Shown in pieces: positions 41,983 to 42,448 of a DNA stretch of 42,448 bases (position 1 is its first letter; each line of letters starts with the position of its first letter). The notes beneath the pieces are model-generated. The model worked only from the letters and a program-made list of their open reading frames with translations. It had not been told where the DNA came from and searched no databases. The position numbers and the translations under genes were made by a program. The stretch comes from Alphaproteobacteria bacterium. GTDB lineage: Bacteria > Pseudomonadota > Alphaproteobacteria > Micavibrionales > Micavibrionaceae. Location of the stretch: NCBI GenBank assembly GCA_009995045.1, contig JAACQG010000005.1:1-42448 (forward strand), read 5' to 3'.

Positions 41983-42448
41983 TTAGAGGTTTAGACGCTC
42001 TTTTGTATATTTAAGCGCCAATTCTAAAGTCTCGTCTGCGTCTAGGGTGCTATTATCAATGATAATGGCATCTTCTGCGCGGGTCATGGGGGCGTCATTT
42101 CTTTCGCTGTCCCGTTTGTCCCGCTCACGCATGTCATCCAAAACGGTGCCATATGTAGCGTCAATCCCCTTGGATTGCAACTCTTTTACGCGTCTTTTGG
42201 CGCGAATCGTGGTTTCTGCGGTTATGAATAGCTTTAAATCGGCGTTAGGGCAGATGATTGTGCCGATATCGCGGCCATCTAAAACTGCGCCATCGTATTG
42301 GTCGCCGGGGTTTTTGGCGAAATCTTTTTGCAGATCATTCAGGATTTCACGCAGTTTTGGTAATGCGGCAATTTTTGAGGCTGCGTTACCGATGTCATCA
42401 TCGCGTAGGCGTGGGTTTTCGAGGATTGTTTTTGTGTTGATTGCGTTT
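41983..42448 (-). CDS. cmk: Cytidylate kinase, C-terminal part (5' end outside window)
   Basis: The frame runs in from the right edge without a start, giving about 154 residues. It contains the CMP-kinase core VLDGRDIGTIICPNADLKLF, the lid KRRVKELQSKG, and RDKRDSERNDAPMTRAEDA followed by IIDNSTLDADETLE near the end. The enzyme phosphorylates CMP and dCMP. The missing N-terminus should carry the P-loop. It lies upstream of rpsA, as in most bacteria. Confidence 0.95.
   Translation of the reverse strand, partial: NAINTKTILENPRLRDDDIGNAASKIAALPKLREILNDLQKDFAKNPGDQYDGAVLDGRDIGTIICPNADLKLFITAETTIRAKRRVKELQSKGIDATYGTVLDDMRERDKRDSERNDAPMTRAEDAIIIDNSTLDADETLELALKYTKERLNL

Overview
The window reads as the chromosome of an uncultured or poorly studied alphaproteobacterium with moderate, AT-leaning base composition. 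The evidence is gene content and order: cmk-rpsA-ihfB-lapA-pyrF-trpF, trpB-trpA-accD-folC, a chvI-chvG-rapZ block, and divL-tsaE-murU-addB-addA-trxA are all alphaproteobacterial arrangements. The histidine kinase has Tyr in place of the H-box His, as in Caulobacter DivL. I cannot name the genus.

Positions 1-8842 (+ strand) are a type I secretion locus. It holds the C-terminal 723 codons of a large repeat adhesin (open at the left edge), a 330-aa secreted protein of unknown function, and the three export components: TolC-like outer membrane channel, LapB-like ABC transporter and HlyD/LapC-like adaptor. Positions 8941-13140 (+) carry thrS, tspO, a pirin and infC. infC has no ATG, GTG or TTG at the right place and is called from an ATC codon behind a strong Shine-Dalgarno.

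From 13252 on, almost everything is on the minus strand. Read in the direction of transcription, from the right edge: cmk (partial), rpsA, ihfB, lapA, pyrF, an unknown membrane protein, trpF; then (after a + strand MFS exporter) trpB, a GyrI-like protein, trpA, accD, folC, chvI, chvG, rapZ; then ahcY and an FMN reductase; then purU, divL, tsaE, murU, addB, addA, trxA. These supply tryptophan, pyrimidine, folate/C1, fatty acid and methyl-cycle metabolism, translation, recombinational repair, cell-cycle control and envelope sensing. Three small orphan + strand genes (26702-27548) sit between ahcY and rapZ.

The most unusual signal is a dispersed, hairpin-centred element of about 100 bp present three times (20041-20152, 24546-24649, 32889-32993), always directly before a minus-strand start codon (addB, purU, accD). 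Two copies have clear imperfect terminal inverted repeats of about 27 bp. Two copies are flanked by short direct repeats that contain the start codon itself, as if a mobile element had inserted at the start and duplicated it, leaving a short ORF that stops next to the real start. Other points of note are a RapZ whose Walker A motif lacks its Lys, a ten-base C tract near the start of addA, a probably leaderless orphan gene, and absence of the usual amgK and hprK neighbours.

All calls are from reading the sequence; no database search was run. No rRNA, tRNA, CRISPR array or intact insertion sequence was seen.
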